Positions 25,655-34,503 of a stretch of 64,000 nt of DNA are shown piece by piece; positions within the stretch are counted from its first letter, which is position 1; each line of letters opens with the position of its first letter. This DNA comes from Bacteroidota bacterium (GTDB lineage: Bacteria; Bacteroidota; Bacteroidia; Palsa-965). The translations under genes were made by a program, and so were the position numbers. The notes beneath the pieces were generated by a model. The model made no database searches, was not told where the DNA came from, and worked only from the letters and a program-made list of their open reading frames with translations. The DNA is taken from positions 1-64,000 of the forward strand of contig JACQAM010000022.1 of assembly GCA_016194975.1 (NCBI GenBank), given 5' to 3'.

Positions 25655-27151
25655 ATGAAAGTAATTCTTGTATTAAGCGGTCTTGGAATACTGGTGCTTT
25701 TCGCCGAGATGTTCCGTATGCGAAAAGCGCTTTTTCCATTGGTGATCCTGGGAATGATCGCTTCCATTGCAACTGCTATTTCCTATTGGTGGTACGACGA
25801 CGGAAAACTGGGCCCGCTGTTCAACGGAATGACGGATATGCATCATCACATTCCAACTTCTGCAGAAATTACACCGTTGCATTCCTTCAACCAGATGATC
25901 GACTTCGGCCATTCTTCCATCATTCTTTCTTCCATAATTCTTGTCACTGCATTATTGTGGTTCATCATGTCGTTTAAATTTTTCAGGGAAGAATCGAACG
26001 AGAGCGATCATTATGCGCTGGTAATATTTTCTCTCGTTGGCGCGGTGATCCTAACGTGCTACAGTAATATGGCGATGCTTTTTCTGGGAATAGAAATTCT
26101 TTCCATTCCGCTTTACGTTCTTGCAGGAAGCAACAAAAGTGATCTTTCTTCGAATGAATCGGCGTTCAAATATTTTCTGCTCGGATCTTTTGCTTCTGCA
26201 TTTTTATTATTCGGCATCGCATTAATTTATGGAGCAACGGGTTCGTTCGATCTGAAAATGATCAGCTACGTGGTGAGCAACACCGCGCCGGGAACTTCCG
26301 CAAGTTTGCTTTACGCAGGCGTTCTTCTATTGCTTGTCGGTTTGCTTTTCAAGATCGGCGCTGCGCCATTTCATTTCTGGACGCCTGATGTGTACGAAGG
26401 CGCACCCACGCAGGTGACCGCATTCATGGCAACCGTCGTAAAGACCGCAGCCATTGCAATGATCATGCGTTTGTTTCTCACTTCCGTTTTCAACGGCATT
26501 ACTCCATTCTGGATCCCGGTAATTTCCGTTTGCGTCGGACTCACATTTGTCATTGGAAATATTACTGCTGTTGCGCAGGATCGTGTGAAACGCATGCTGG
26601 CTTACTCAAGTATTTCTCACGCCGGATTTTTATTGCTTGCTGTTGCGGCGTTCAGTAATTTTTCTGCAAAGGCAATTATTTATTATGTCGCGGCTTATTC
26701 CATTGCTACTATCACTGCATTCACCGTGCTGCTCAATGTGAGCGAACAAACGGGCAGCGATCGCATTGACAATTTCAACGGGCTCGGAAAAAAGAATCCT
26801 ATGCTCGCGGTTGCCATGACGATCGCTTTACTTTCTCTTGCGGGAATTCCGCCGGCTGCAGGTTTCTTCGGAAAATATTATGTGCTGAATGCAGCTCTCG
26901 TCAGCGGGCATTACTGGCTTGCTATTCTCGGAATTCTTGCGTCGCTCGTCGGTGTGTATTATTATTTCCGCATTATCATCGCGATGTATTTCAAAGAAGC
27001 GCCGAATGAAAATTTAATCAACGCCGGCATCCCGCACCAGGCGTTGCTTTTTGTGACCGCCGTGGCTACACTCGTTCTCGGTTTGCTTCCTGATCTTTTG
27101 CTGAATATAGGAACAGCAACTCCGAATCCAACGACGATCATCACTCCCTAA
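25655..27151 (+). CDS. nuoN: NADH-quinone oxidoreductase subunit N
   Basis: Third antiporter-like subunit (498 residues), the last of the complete nuo set. Signatures include FLGIEILSIPLYVLAGSNKS (about 144-163; the key Glu), LFKIGAAPFHFWTPDVYEG (about 229-247; the key Lys), GAPTQVTAFMATVVK and KRMLAYSSISHAGFLLL. A His-rich loop (MHHHIP, about 62-67) lies after helix two. It ends 9 bp before the next gene, a transporter. Confidence 0.97.
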   Translation: MKVILVLSGLGILVLFAEMFRMRKALFPLVILGMIASIATAISYWWYDDGKLGPLFNGMTDMHHHIPTSAEITPLHSFNQMIDFGHSSIILSSIILVTALLWFIMSFKFFREESNESDHYALVIFSLVGAVILTCYSNMAMLFLGIEILSIPLYVLAGSNKSDLSSNESAFKYFLLGSFASAFLLFGIALIYGATGSFDLKMISYVVSNTAPGTSASLLYAGVLLLLVGLLFKIGAAPFHFWTPDVYEGAPTQVTAFMATVVKTAAIAMIMRLFLTSVFNGITPFWIPVISVCVGLTFVIGNITAVAQDRVKRMLAYSSISHAGFLLLAVAAFSNFSAKAIIYYVAAYSIATITAFTVLLNVSEQTGSDRIDNFNGLGKKNPMLAVAMTIALLSLAGIPPAAGFFGKYYVLNAALVSGHYWLAILGILASLVGVYYYFRIIIAMYFKEAPNENLINAGIPHQALLFVTAVATLVLGLLPDLLLNIGTATPNPTTIITP

Positions 27152-27160
27152 TTTTTTTTC

Positions 27161-28426
27161 ATGCTTAAAAAGTCCGGCCTTTCCTTCTGGATCCTCATCG
27201 GACTCGTACTCGGCATTGTTGCCGGAATTATTGCGCATCATCTCATCTGGCAAAATGTAAATGAGGATGCGCTTCCTCCCGCGGTGCGCGAAGGCGTGAA
27301 AAAATTCGCAACAGAAAAAGTGCTCGGCTATCATTTGCTCAGCGATATTTTTCTTTCGCTGGTGAAAGTGATCGTTGCTCCATTGGTGTTTTCGCTTTTA
27401 CTCACCGGCCTTGTCAAGTCTGGAAGTTTTTCTGCGATGGGCCGCATTGGCGGAAAAACACTTTTGTATTTCACCTGTGCAACATTGATCGCGCTCACAA
27501 TGGGATTGCTCATCGTGAATTTATTTCATCCCGGAACTTCGCTCGACGTGCACGATGCAACGCAGAAGATCGTTGCCACGCAAAAATTCAATGCGCCTGA
27601 ATTCATCCTGCACATTTTTCCGAAGAACATCATCGACTCCATGGCGAAGAATGATATTCTGCCGATCATCATTTTTGTTTTATTCTTCGCTGCGGCGGTT
27701 TCTGCCGTTGGAGAAAAAGGAAAGATCGTAGTAGAATTTTTTGATGCGATCGCGCACATCATGCTCAAGGTTACGGGATACGTAATGTACTTTGCGCCGC
27801 TCGCGGTTTTCGGTGCGGTAGCCGCAGTGATCGCTGTGCACGGATTGGGAATTCTTGTTGGTTATTTAAAATTAATTCTTTGTTTCTTCGGCGGACTTGT
27901 CGTTTTTGTTTTCGGGATTCTTCCGCTGATCTGTTTTTTATTCCGCATAAAATATTTTCAATTGATGCAACTCATTCGCGAGCCCATGCTCCTTGCATTC
28001 GGCACTTCGAGTTCAGAAGCTGCATTGCCCAAAACGATGAATGCACTTGAGAAATTCGGATGCAGCGACAAGATCATCGGATTTGTTTTGCCATTGGGAT
28101 ATTCTTTCAATCTCGATGGAAGCATCATGTACATGACCTTCGCAACAGTTTCTATTGCGCAGGCATACGGAATGCATCTTTCGATCGGGCAACAAATAAC
28201 TATGATGCTGATGTTGCTCGTAACGAGCAAGGGCCTCGCGGGTGTGCCGCGTGCGTCGCTCGTAGTGATCGCGGGCATGCTCGACACATTTCATATTCCC
28301 GCAGAAGGACTTTCCATCATCATTGCCATTGACTGGTTGCTCGACATGGGACGAAGCGCTACGAATGTTGCGGGCAATGCAGTAGCAACCGCGGTGGTGA
28401 GCAAGTGGGAGGGTGAATTGAAATAA
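27161..28426 (+). CDS. Dicarboxylate/amino acid:cation symporter (DAACS family)
   Basis: A 421-residue inner-membrane carrier of the GltP/DctA (SLC1-like) family that imports C4-dicarboxylates or acidic/neutral amino acids with H+ or Na+. Visible: first helix SFWILIGLVLGIVAGII, SDIFLSLVKVIVAPLVFSLL (about 66-85), the hairpin LAFGTSSSEAALPKTM (about 278-293; the serine-rich motif), LPLGYSFNLDGSIMYMT (about 310-326) and the C-terminal DWLLDMGRSATNVAGNAVA (about 388-406). It is only 9 bp after nuoN and probably co-transcribed. Substrate cannot be fixed from sequence; the DMGRSATNVAGNA region resembles DctA/GltP alike. Confidence 0.92.
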   Translation: MLKKSGLSFWILIGLVLGIVAGIIAHHLIWQNVNEDALPPAVREGVKKFATEKVLGYHLLSDIFLSLVKVIVAPLVFSLLLTGLVKSGSFSAMGRIGGKTLLYFTCATLIALTMGLLIVNLFHPGTSLDVHDATQKIVATQKFNAPEFILHIFPKNIIDSMAKNDILPIIIFVLFFAAAVSAVGEKGKIVVEFFDAIAHIMLKVTGYVMYFAPLAVFGAVAAVIAVHGLGILVGYLKLILCFFGGLVVFVFGILPLICFLFRIKYFQLMQLIREPMLLAFGTSSSEAALPKTMNALEKFGCSDKIIGFVLPLGYSFNLDGSIMYMTFATVSIAQAYGMHLSIGQQITMMLMLLVTSKGLAGVPRASLVVIAGMLDTFHIPAEGLSIIIAIDWLLDMGRSATNVAGNAVATAVVSKWEGELK

Positions 28427-28513
28427 TTTGCCAATGAAAATTTACAATGAAAAAGTTGTTTCAAACAATATCCCGCACTAACTTGCGTATAAGAAATTTC
28501 TTCCTTCGTCCCA

Positions 28514-30133
28514 ATGAAAAGTTGCTTTTACATTTTCTTCATTTTTATTTTCTCATGCGCGTATTCGTATGCACAGGCGCCGGCATGGGACTGGGCGATG
28601 CGTTACATTGGAACCGGAAATGATAAAGCGTACGACATTTGTGCTGATGCATCCGGAAATATTTACATGTGCGGATCTTTTTACAGCGACACGCTTTTTT
28701 TCGGGAATTGTTTTGCGGTCCGCACCACGAGTGGCGGTGAAAGTTTTTTCCTTGTGAAATTTGATGCGAATGAAAATGCCTTGTGGGTGCGCACACAGGG
28801 AGGCGGGCCCGGAACTACAAAAGCAACTGCAATTTCCATTGATGCCGCAAATCACATTCACATTTGCGGTTCGTTTGTCGGTGATCCGTATGTTGGAACT
28901 GCAACGCTTTTCGACGGATACCCGTCTATGTTTTTTGCATCGTATGACGCGAATGGAAATTTTATTTCGGCCGGTGCAAACTGGGGCGGCTGCCAGACCT
29001 GCAAGTCGTATGCGAAAGGATATATCAATTCTGCAAGCGGCAATTATTCTGTTGGGTCAAGAGAATTTATTAATAACACTATTTCGTATTACAACATTTC
29101 TATTTCAACTCCGGGTGGCGGTCAAACTTTCGGGGGAACAAACCATGATTATGGAAACGCGGTTTGTGCAGATGCCGCCGGTAACGGATATTTTACCGGC
29201 GACTACAGCAGCGCTTCTATTACATTCGGATCAATCACATTGACAAATTCAGGAACTGATGATGTTTTCCTTTTTAAAACAAACCCGGCGGGAAATATTC
29301 TGTGGGCAAAAAAATTCGGCAGCAATGGAGACGATGTCGGTTACAAATTAGCAGCGGATGCTTCGGGAAATATTTTACTCACCGGGTATTTCAGCAGCAA
29401 TTCCATTCAGTTTGGAAATTTCACGCTCACGAATGAAAATCAGAATTCTTACCTGTACGATGTTTTTGTTGCCAAACTCGATACGGCCGGAAATATTCTG
29501 TGGGCAAAAAGTTTCGGTGGAAGCGGGCAGGATTATTGTTCAGGAATAACCAGCGATGCGAATGATAATATTTTTCTCAGCGGGTATTTCGGTTCTTCGT
29601 CCATTGCCATTGGCAATACAACACTAACCAATACTTCGGGCAACCAGGTCTTTCTTGCAAAGATGGATGCAGCCGGAAATGTGCAGTGGGCAAAGAGCGC
29701 CGGAAATCCAACTACTATTTTCAGCGGCGGGGTAGCGGTTACCTCCTTGGGAAATGTTTTTGTCGGCGGATATTTCAATTGCTCTTCGGTTTCTTTCGAC
29801 AACATCACGCAAACGAATACGGAATTCAACAACACGAGCGATGCTTTTCTTGCGCGGCTTTCTTCTCCCACGGGCGTGAATGAAAATAATTTTTCTCCGG
29901 ATTTTAATATTTATCCGAATCCGTCTTCCGGGATTTTCAATCTTCATACTGATTTTTCGGGTGCTTATGATGTGAAAATTTATAATTCGCTTGGGGAAAT
30001 TGTTTTTGCAAAAGAAAATATTTCCGGGAATGATCTTCCGATCGATCTGCAGGACGAATCAAACGGAATTTACTTTTTGAATATTGTTTCCGGCGAAAAA
30101 GTTTCGGCGCTGAAGATTGTGAAAACGGAATGA
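28514..30133 (+). CDS. T9SS-sorted SBBP/beta-propeller repeat protein
   Basis: Secreted 539-residue protein. Signal peptide residues 1-20 (ending SYAQ). The body holds about eight SBBP-type propeller repeats of about 55 residues with the pattern DASGNIYxxGxFxS and GNILWAKKFGSNGDD, for example DAAGNGYFTGDYSSASITFG and DANDNIFLSGYFGSSSIAIG. The last 80 residues are a T9SS type A sorting domain (IYPNPSSGIFNLH ... IYFLNIVSGEKVSALKIVK). Export through T9SS to the surface or medium is expected; no catalytic residues seen. It stands 87 bp after the symporter gene. Confidence 0.93.
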   Translation: MKSCFYIFFIFIFSCAYSYAQAPAWDWAMRYIGTGNDKAYDICADASGNIYMCGSFYSDTLFFGNCFAVRTTSGGESFFLVKFDANENALWVRTQGGGPGTTKATAISIDAANHIHICGSFVGDPYVGTATLFDGYPSMFFASYDANGNFISAGANWGGCQTCKSYAKGYINSASGNYSVGSREFINNTISYYNISISTPGGGQTFGGTNHDYGNAVCADAAGNGYFTGDYSSASITFGSITLTNSGTDDVFLFKTNPAGNILWAKKFGSNGDDVGYKLAADASGNILLTGYFSSNSIQFGNFTLTNENQNSYLYDVFVAKLDTAGNILWAKSFGGSGQDYCSGITSDANDNIFLSGYFGSSSIAIGNTTLTNTSGNQVFLAKMDAAGNVQWAKSAGNPTTIFSGGVAVTSLGNVFVGGYFNCSSVSFDNITQTNTEFNNTSDAFLARLSSPTGVNENNFSPDFNIYPNPSSGIFNLHTDFSGAYDVKIYNSLGEIVFAKENISGNDLPIDLQDESNGIYFLNIVSGEKVSALKIVKTE

Positions 30134-30134
30134 G

Positions 30135-30231
30135 GTACGATGTACAATTTTTGATGCTCCCGGTTTCCGGCAAAATCTTCTTCCTTCCCACTTCCAAATT
30201 GTAAATCGTAAATCGTACATTGTAAATACAA
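30135..30231 (+). repeat. GTAAATCGTA-type repeats with an imperfect inverted copy in an intergenic spacer
   Basis: The 98-bp spacer before the DedA gene has GTACGATGTACAATTT at 30135-30150 and, inverted, AAATTGTAAATCGTAAATCGTAC at 30196-30218. The right arm has an extra ATCGTAA copy. The style matches the arms at 39370-39462, where the left arm also has one extra short unit. Confidence 0.5.
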
Positions 30232-30849
30232 ATGTGGGGTTTTCTGAAAGAGCTTACCGATCCGGCTTCCATCATTCAATATGGCGGGCTCGCATTATTG
30301 CTGTTCGTTGTATTTGCCGAAACCGGTTTGATGATCGGATTTTTTCTTCCCGGCGATTCGCTCATTTTTATTTCCGGAATGTTCTGCACGGTGCATCCTT
30401 CTTTACTCGGAATTAATATTGTTCTTCTTCTTATTCTTCTTTCGCTCGCAGCCATTCTCGGAAATTATTCAGGTTACTGGTTCGGAAAAAAATTAGGCCC
30501 GGCATTATTCAGAAAAGAAGATTCACTCATTTTCAAAAAGAGATACCTCGAGGTGACTCGTATTTTTTATGCAAAACACGGAGGGAAAACACTCTTTCTC
30601 GGAAGATTTCTTCCCGTGATACGCACCTTCGCGCCCATCCTCGCGGGAGCCATCCGCGTCGATCTTGTGCGCTTTTCAATTTTCAATTTTCTGGGCGCCC
30701 TCGCGTGGATCTTTATCCTGGGATTGAGCGGATACTTTCTGGGAAGAATAGAATGGGTGAAAAATAACGTGGGCTATGTTGTAATATTTCTCATTGTCAT
30801 CACGCTCATTCCCCTGCTGGGGGTTGGCAAAAAAAACCAGAAAAAATAA
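30232..30849 (+). CDS. DedA family membrane protein
   Basis: A 205-residue inner-membrane protein of the DedA/SNARE-associated (VTT) family, thought to move lipids such as undecaprenyl phosphate or phosphatidylethanolamine across the membrane. Family motifs are visible: the acidic FAETGLMIGFFLPGDSLIF (about 24-42), GNYSGYWFGKKLG (about 80-92) and FLGRFLPVIRTFAPILAGA (about 122-140; the conserved RxxPxxR-like Arg). Four to five membrane segments. The start sits directly after the spacer repeats at 30135-30231. Confidence 0.93.
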   Translation: MWGFLKELTDPASIIQYGGLALLLFVVFAETGLMIGFFLPGDSLIFISGMFCTVHPSLLGINIVLLLILLSLAAILGNYSGYWFGKKLGPALFRKEDSLIFKKRYLEVTRIFYAKHGGKTLFLGRFLPVIRTFAPILAGAIRVDLVRFSIFNFLGALAWIFILGLSGYFLGRIEWVKNNVGYVVIFLIVITLIPLLGVGKKNQKK

Positions 30850-31139
30850 TTTTTCCCTCTGAAATTTGCCATTTATCCTTCTTCATTTGCCACTTATTAA
30901 AAGTCCGGAGAAGGCCGCGTTTTTTGCCGTTACTTCGTGTAAGAATCCATGGAAAAACGCCCTCATCGCGGCCTTGTAAAGGTTTCAGTAATCGGCGGCT
31001 TTTTTGTAAGTTTGACCCCCTTGTGCGAGAGCGGTTTTTCCGTTTTCTCCTTCTGAAAAAGAAAAATGCTGACGGAAGATCGTTCGCCTCGGAAACCACG
31101 AATAATTTAACCAATACCAAACCAATAAATCCAATCACT
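30850..31139 (+). other. Gene-free leader region before exbB
   Basis: 290 bp without a supported gene. It holds a 9-bp inverted repeat (AAGGCCGCG at 30911-30919 and CGCGGCCTT at 30967-30975), a second GGCGGCTTTTTT stretch near 30994-31005 and the promoter candidate at 31007-31014. The open frame that runs into exbB from 30924 has no start context and is better read as untranslated leader. Confidence 0.5.
30983..31014 (+). promoter_or_regulatory. Candidate Bacteroidota-type promoter for the exbB-tonB cluster
   Basis: TAAGTTTG at 31007-31014 matches the -7 consensus TAnnTTTG exactly. TTTC at 30983-30986, 20 bases upstream, is one mismatch from the -33 TTTG box. It would give a 5' leader of about 120 bases before the exbB start at 31140. 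Confidence 0.5.
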
Positions 31140-31937
31140 ATGAACAAGAAGACCTCGAACCTGCAGGCCTACTTTACTTTTGCGGTGATGATCGTAGAGC
31201 TCATCATTGCCATCGTTATCTTCAAAAAATTTCTGGGCAATCCCGACAATTTTGAAAACCACGATTTAGAAAAAGGTCATCCGCTGAATATTTTCGGCAC
31301 CGTTTATAAGGGCGGCGTTATCGTGCCTATCCTCATCACCATCGTGTTGATGGTAATTACTTTCGCCATTGAGCGCCTCATCACCATCATGCGCGCGCGC
31401 GGCACAGGAAACATTTCCAATTTCGTGCGCAACATCCGCGAACTCGTGGAGAGCGGAAATATAGAAGAAGCAATGGCCGCTTGCGATCGCCAGAAAGGTT
31501 CCATTGGTAACGTGGTTCGTTCCGGCCTCGAGAAATACCGCATTGTGGAAAATGATACGCAGCTCGATAAAGAACAAAAAATTGCAGCCATACAGAAAGA
31601 CCTGGAAGAAGCAACTTCTCTTGAACTTCCGATGCTTTCTAAAAATCTTGTCATTCTTTCTACCTGCGCTTCCATTGCTACACTTATCGGACTGATCGGA
31701 ACGGTAATGGGAATGATCCGCTCCTTCTCTGCGCTTGCAACTTCTGGCGCACCGGATTCGAACGCACTTGCAACCGGTATCTCTGAAGCGCTCGTGAATA
31801 CATTCATCGGTATCACCGGCTCCTGTCTCGCGATCATTTTCTTCAACGTGTTTTCCACGCAGATCGATCGCATCACTTACGGAATTGACGAAGCAAATTT
31901 CAGCATCCTTCAGACTTTTGCTGCCAAAAAACACTAA
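31140..31937 (+). CDS. exbB: MotA/TolQ/ExbB proton channel family protein
   Basis: Inner-membrane proton-channel subunit (265 residues) that, with ExbD, uses the proton gradient to drive TonB. Start is at ATG 31140 (MNKKTSNLQ). One membrane segment lies near 12-32 and another near 58-78 (GVIVPILITIVLMVITFAIER); the conserved pair of helices near 165-235 contains LVILSTCASIATLIGLIGTVMGMI and GISEALVNTFIGITGSCLAI cut here to TFIGITGSCLAI. The cluster order exbB-exbD-exbD-tonB is typical of Bacteroidota. Confidence 0.93.
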   Translation: MNKKTSNLQAYFTFAVMIVELIIAIVIFKKFLGNPDNFENHDLEKGHPLNIFGTVYKGGVIVPILITIVLMVITFAIERLITIMRARGTGNISNFVRNIRELVESGNIEEAMAACDRQKGSIGNVVRSGLEKYRIVENDTQLDKEQKIAAIQKDLEEATSLELPMLSKNLVILSTCASIATLIGLIGTVMGMIRSFSALATSGAPDSNALATGISEALVNTFIGITGSCLAIIFFNVFSTQIDRITYGIDEANFSILQTFAAKKH

Positions 31938-31976
31938 GCAGAAATTTTTCTGAAACGAAATTAATACCACCTGCAA

Positions 31977-32669
31977 ATGCCAAAAATAAAAGTATCGAAA
32001 TCAAGTCCTGCACTGGACATGACGCCGATGGTGGATCTTGCATTTCTGCTCGTAACATTCTTCATGCTTACCGCAACCATGCGCGCACCGGAACCGGTCA
32101 TTGTTGACACGCCGAGTTCCATTTCAGATATTATCCTTCCGAAGAATACCATGCTGATCACTGTAGATACTGCAGGGCGTGTTTTCTTTAACCTGGAAGG
32201 AAAAGATGTGCGCATAGAAATGCTCAAGCGGATGATGAATTCCATGGCGAGATATTATCCCGATGTGAAATTCACAGAAGAAGAGATCCAGAAATTCGGA
32301 TCACTGCAATCGTTCGGTGTTCCTTTCTCACAACTGCCCGATTTCATTGACGCAGATCAAACGGAAAGAGACCGGATGAATAAAGCCACGAAAGGAATTC
32401 CGCTTGACACGGCCGCAACTAATGCCGATGAGAAAGATCAGCTTTCTTATTGGATCAATGCAGGGCGTGTAGAAGAATTCAAATGGGCTAAAGACCAGGA
32501 ATCGGATAATAAAAAAGTGGAGCCACTCCGTTACGCAATAAAAGCCGATGGAAAATCTTCTTACAAAAAAGTAGATGCCGTAATTGCGCTTTTCAAAAAA
32601 CAGGAAGTGTACACCTTCAACCTGATCACCTCGCTGGAAAGCGATCCTAATAATCCTCCGGGAAAATAA
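31977..32669 (+). CDS. exbD: ExbD/TolR family protein (first copy)
   Basis: A 230-residue ExbD/TolR-type protein, one N-terminal transmembrane helix with the proton-carrying Asp in DMTPMVDLAFLLVTFFML (about 15-32) and a periplasmic domain. It is longer than classical ExbD (about 140 residues) because of a charged insertion around residues 75-190. It lies 39 bp after exbB and pairs with the second copy 56 bp downstream. Confidence 0.92.
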   Translation: MPKIKVSKSSPALDMTPMVDLAFLLVTFFMLTATMRAPEPVIVDTPSSISDIILPKNTMLITVDTAGRVFFNLEGKDVRIEMLKRMMNSMARYYPDVKFTEEEIQKFGSLQSFGVPFSQLPDFIDADQTERDRMNKATKGIPLDTAATNADEKDQLSYWINAGRVEEFKWAKDQESDNKKVEPLRYAIKADGKSSYKKVDAVIALFKKQEVYTFNLITSLESDPNNPPGK

Positions 32670-32725
32670 TTTATGGAAACTTTCTTTTTCCTGCATCTTA
32701 TGGAAAGAGAAGAAAAAAAATAAAA

Positions 32726-33433
32726 ATGGCAGAAGTAAATACCGATAGTGGCGGAGGTGGTGGTAAACATCACAAAAAAGGCCGGAAAAAAGGCGGCGGA
32801 AATCCACGCGTTGACATGACGCCGATGGTGGATCTTGCATTTCTGCTTCTCACGTTCTTCGTCCTCACTTCGCAGTTGAATAAATCCAAGACCATGGAGA
32901 TCCGCATGCCGAAGGATGTGAAGGACACTAACACTACGAAGATCAACAACAAACTTGCGATCACGCTTCTCCTCGATGGAAATAAAGACCACAAGGTTTA
33001 TTATTACGAAGGAATGCTCAACGATCAGACCGTGCTTAACGAAGTAAATCTCGATCCGAAAAAAGGCGGACTGCGCGAATACGTAGCAGGAAGAAACGCT
33101 GCGATCATTGCTGAAACAAAAGCGCTACGCACAAAATACAAAGCGGGCGGCATGGCCGATTCTACTTTCCGGAAAGAAAAATTCAAGATCGAAGAAACTC
33201 ACGTGAAGGCGAAAGATGCGCCATTCTTCATTGTGAAATGGGGAGGAGAGGCACATTACGGCGACGTGGTGAACGTGATCGATGAATTGAAAATATGTGA
33301 TGTGGAACACCAGTTCGCGCTCACGCCCATTACGCGCGTAGAGCTTGAAGCGCTTTCGAAAAAAACAGGAACGCATTACAAAGAACTTGACACCCCCGAT
33401 CCGACCGCAGCAGCTGCAGGGGCGCCTCACTAA
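32726..33433 (+). CDS. exbD: ExbD/TolR family protein (second copy)
   Basis: A 235-residue paralogue of the previous gene. A Gly/Lys-rich N-terminus (GGGGGKHHKKGRKKGGGN) precedes the single helix with VDMTPMVDLAFLLLTFFVL (about 29-47; the key Asp). The periplasmic part is again enlarged and ends in Pro/Ala-rich TAAAAGAPH. Two ExbD copies per cluster are usual in the phylum and may form a heteromeric channel (inference). Confidence 0.92.
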   Translation: MAEVNTDSGGGGGKHHKKGRKKGGGNPRVDMTPMVDLAFLLLTFFVLTSQLNKSKTMEIRMPKDVKDTNTTKINNKLAITLLLDGNKDHKVYYYEGMLNDQTVLNEVNLDPKKGGLREYVAGRNAAIIAETKALRTKYKAGGMADSTFRKEKFKIEETHVKAKDAPFFIVKWGGEAHYGDVVNVIDELKICDVEHQFALTPITRVELEALSKKTGTHYKELDTPDPTAAAAGAPH

Positions 33434-33476
33434 AAAAATAAAACGCTGAATTTTTACCAATTAAAATTCAACTCAC

Positions 33477-34256
33477 ATGGCTAACTGGAACAATGAAATT
33501 TTAGGCGAACGCAACGAACTTGTTTTCGAAAACAGGAATCGTTCGTACGGCGCTTATCTCATTCGCCGCAACTACGGAAAGGTGGTCCTCATTTCTGCAG
33601 GGCTTTCCACGGTGCTGCTTTTGTTCTGGGTTTTTCTCGCGATCGTCATGAAACACAATGATGGCCCGACAAAACCAAAAGAAAAAATTACCGAAGTAAC
33701 ATTGAAAGATGCACCGCCGGTAAATAAAGATGCGCCACCACCACCACCGCCGCCGCCGCCGCCGCCGCCTCAGCAAAAAATGATTCACTTCACTACGCCT
33801 GAGATCACGGAAAAAGATGTGGAACCGCCGCCGCCTGATACCACACATTCAAAAAGCGGTATCACTACGCAGAGCGGGCCGGATGATGATCAGCCGACTG
33901 AACTAACGCCAACATCTTCTACTCCTGTTGAACAGGAGAAGCCCGAAGAGATCTTCACTTACTCTGAGCAATTGCCGCAGGCCGCGTATGATTTCAATGC
34001 TTACCTGCAGAAAAATATTAAATACCCGGTGATCGAAAAAGAAGCGAATAAAACCGGAACGGTTTGGGTTTCTTTCGTTGTGGAAAAAGACGGCTCGATC
34101 ACGAACGTTGATATTGCAAAGACCGCCGGTTCTCCCGGATTCGACAAAGAAGCAAAACGTGTGATAGAGCAAATGCCGAAGTGGAATGCAGGAACAACAA
34201 ACGGCCGCACAGTTCGTGTGAAAGTAATTCAGCCGGTAAAATTCCTGTTGCAATAA
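33477..34256 (+). CDS. tonB: TonB family energy transducer
   Basis: A 259-residue energy-transducing protein linking ExbB/ExbD to outer-membrane TonB-dependent receptors. N-terminal cytoplasmic residues 1-35 (NELVFENRNRSYGAYLIRR, typical of the phylum), transmembrane helix about 36-57, a proline-rich spacer with twelve consecutive Pro (around 85-97) and the C-terminal TonB domain (about 170-258) with KYPVIEKEANKTGTVWVSF and RTVRVKVIQPVKFLL. The Pro run is coded by a CCR trinucleotide tract at about 33737-33771 that may vary in length. Confidence 0.94.
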   Translation: MANWNNEILGERNELVFENRNRSYGAYLIRRNYGKVVLISAGLSTVLLLFWVFLAIVMKHNDGPTKPKEKITEVTLKDAPPVNKDAPPPPPPPPPPPPQQKMIHFTTPEITEKDVEPPPPDTTHSKSGITTQSGPDDDQPTELTPTSSTPVEQEKPEEIFTYSEQLPQAAYDFNAYLQKNIKYPVIEKEANKTGTVWVSFVVEKDGSITNVDIAKTAGSPGFDKEAKRVIEQMPKWNAGTTNGRTVRVKVIQPVKFLLQ

Positions 34257-34266
34257 AATTTTTCGC

Positions 34267-34503
34267 TTGCAGATCTTCAATAACCCGGGCCCGGGCAAGA
34301 TCACCCTCCTGCTTTCATTCTCGATGGTGTTCATTTTCCTCGGCCTGGGTTATTTGTTTCTTGCAACTAATGTGATGCCCGATCGCTTTCCGAAGCCGAA
34401 CAGAATTTATATCGGATTAGTTCTCGTAGTGTGGGCGCTCTTCCGCGGAGTTACCGTGTGGCTGAAATACAAACGTGAATTGAAAGATGAAGAAGATGAA
34501 TAA
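34267..34503 (+). CDS. Small two-helix membrane protein downstream of tonB
   Basis: A 78-residue protein with hydrophobic segments at about 12-33 and 46-62 and a charged C-terminus (KYKRELKDEEDE). The apparent start is TTG at 34267, 10 bp after tonB; ATG at 34324 would cut into the first helix, so TTG is preferred. It overlaps the next gene by 17 bp. I do not know its function; similar short proteins sit after tonB in related genomes as far as I recall. Confidence 0.7.
   Translation: MQIFNNPGPGKITLLLSFSMVFIFLGLGYLFLATNVMPDRFPKPNRIYIGLVLVVWALFRGVTVWLKYKRELKDEEDE

Noticed and set aside
30924-31139. 72-codon N-terminal extension of exbB
   Set aside because: The extension is Arg/Lys-rich and unlike ExbB; ATG 31140 begins the normal protein and a -7 box lies inside the extension.
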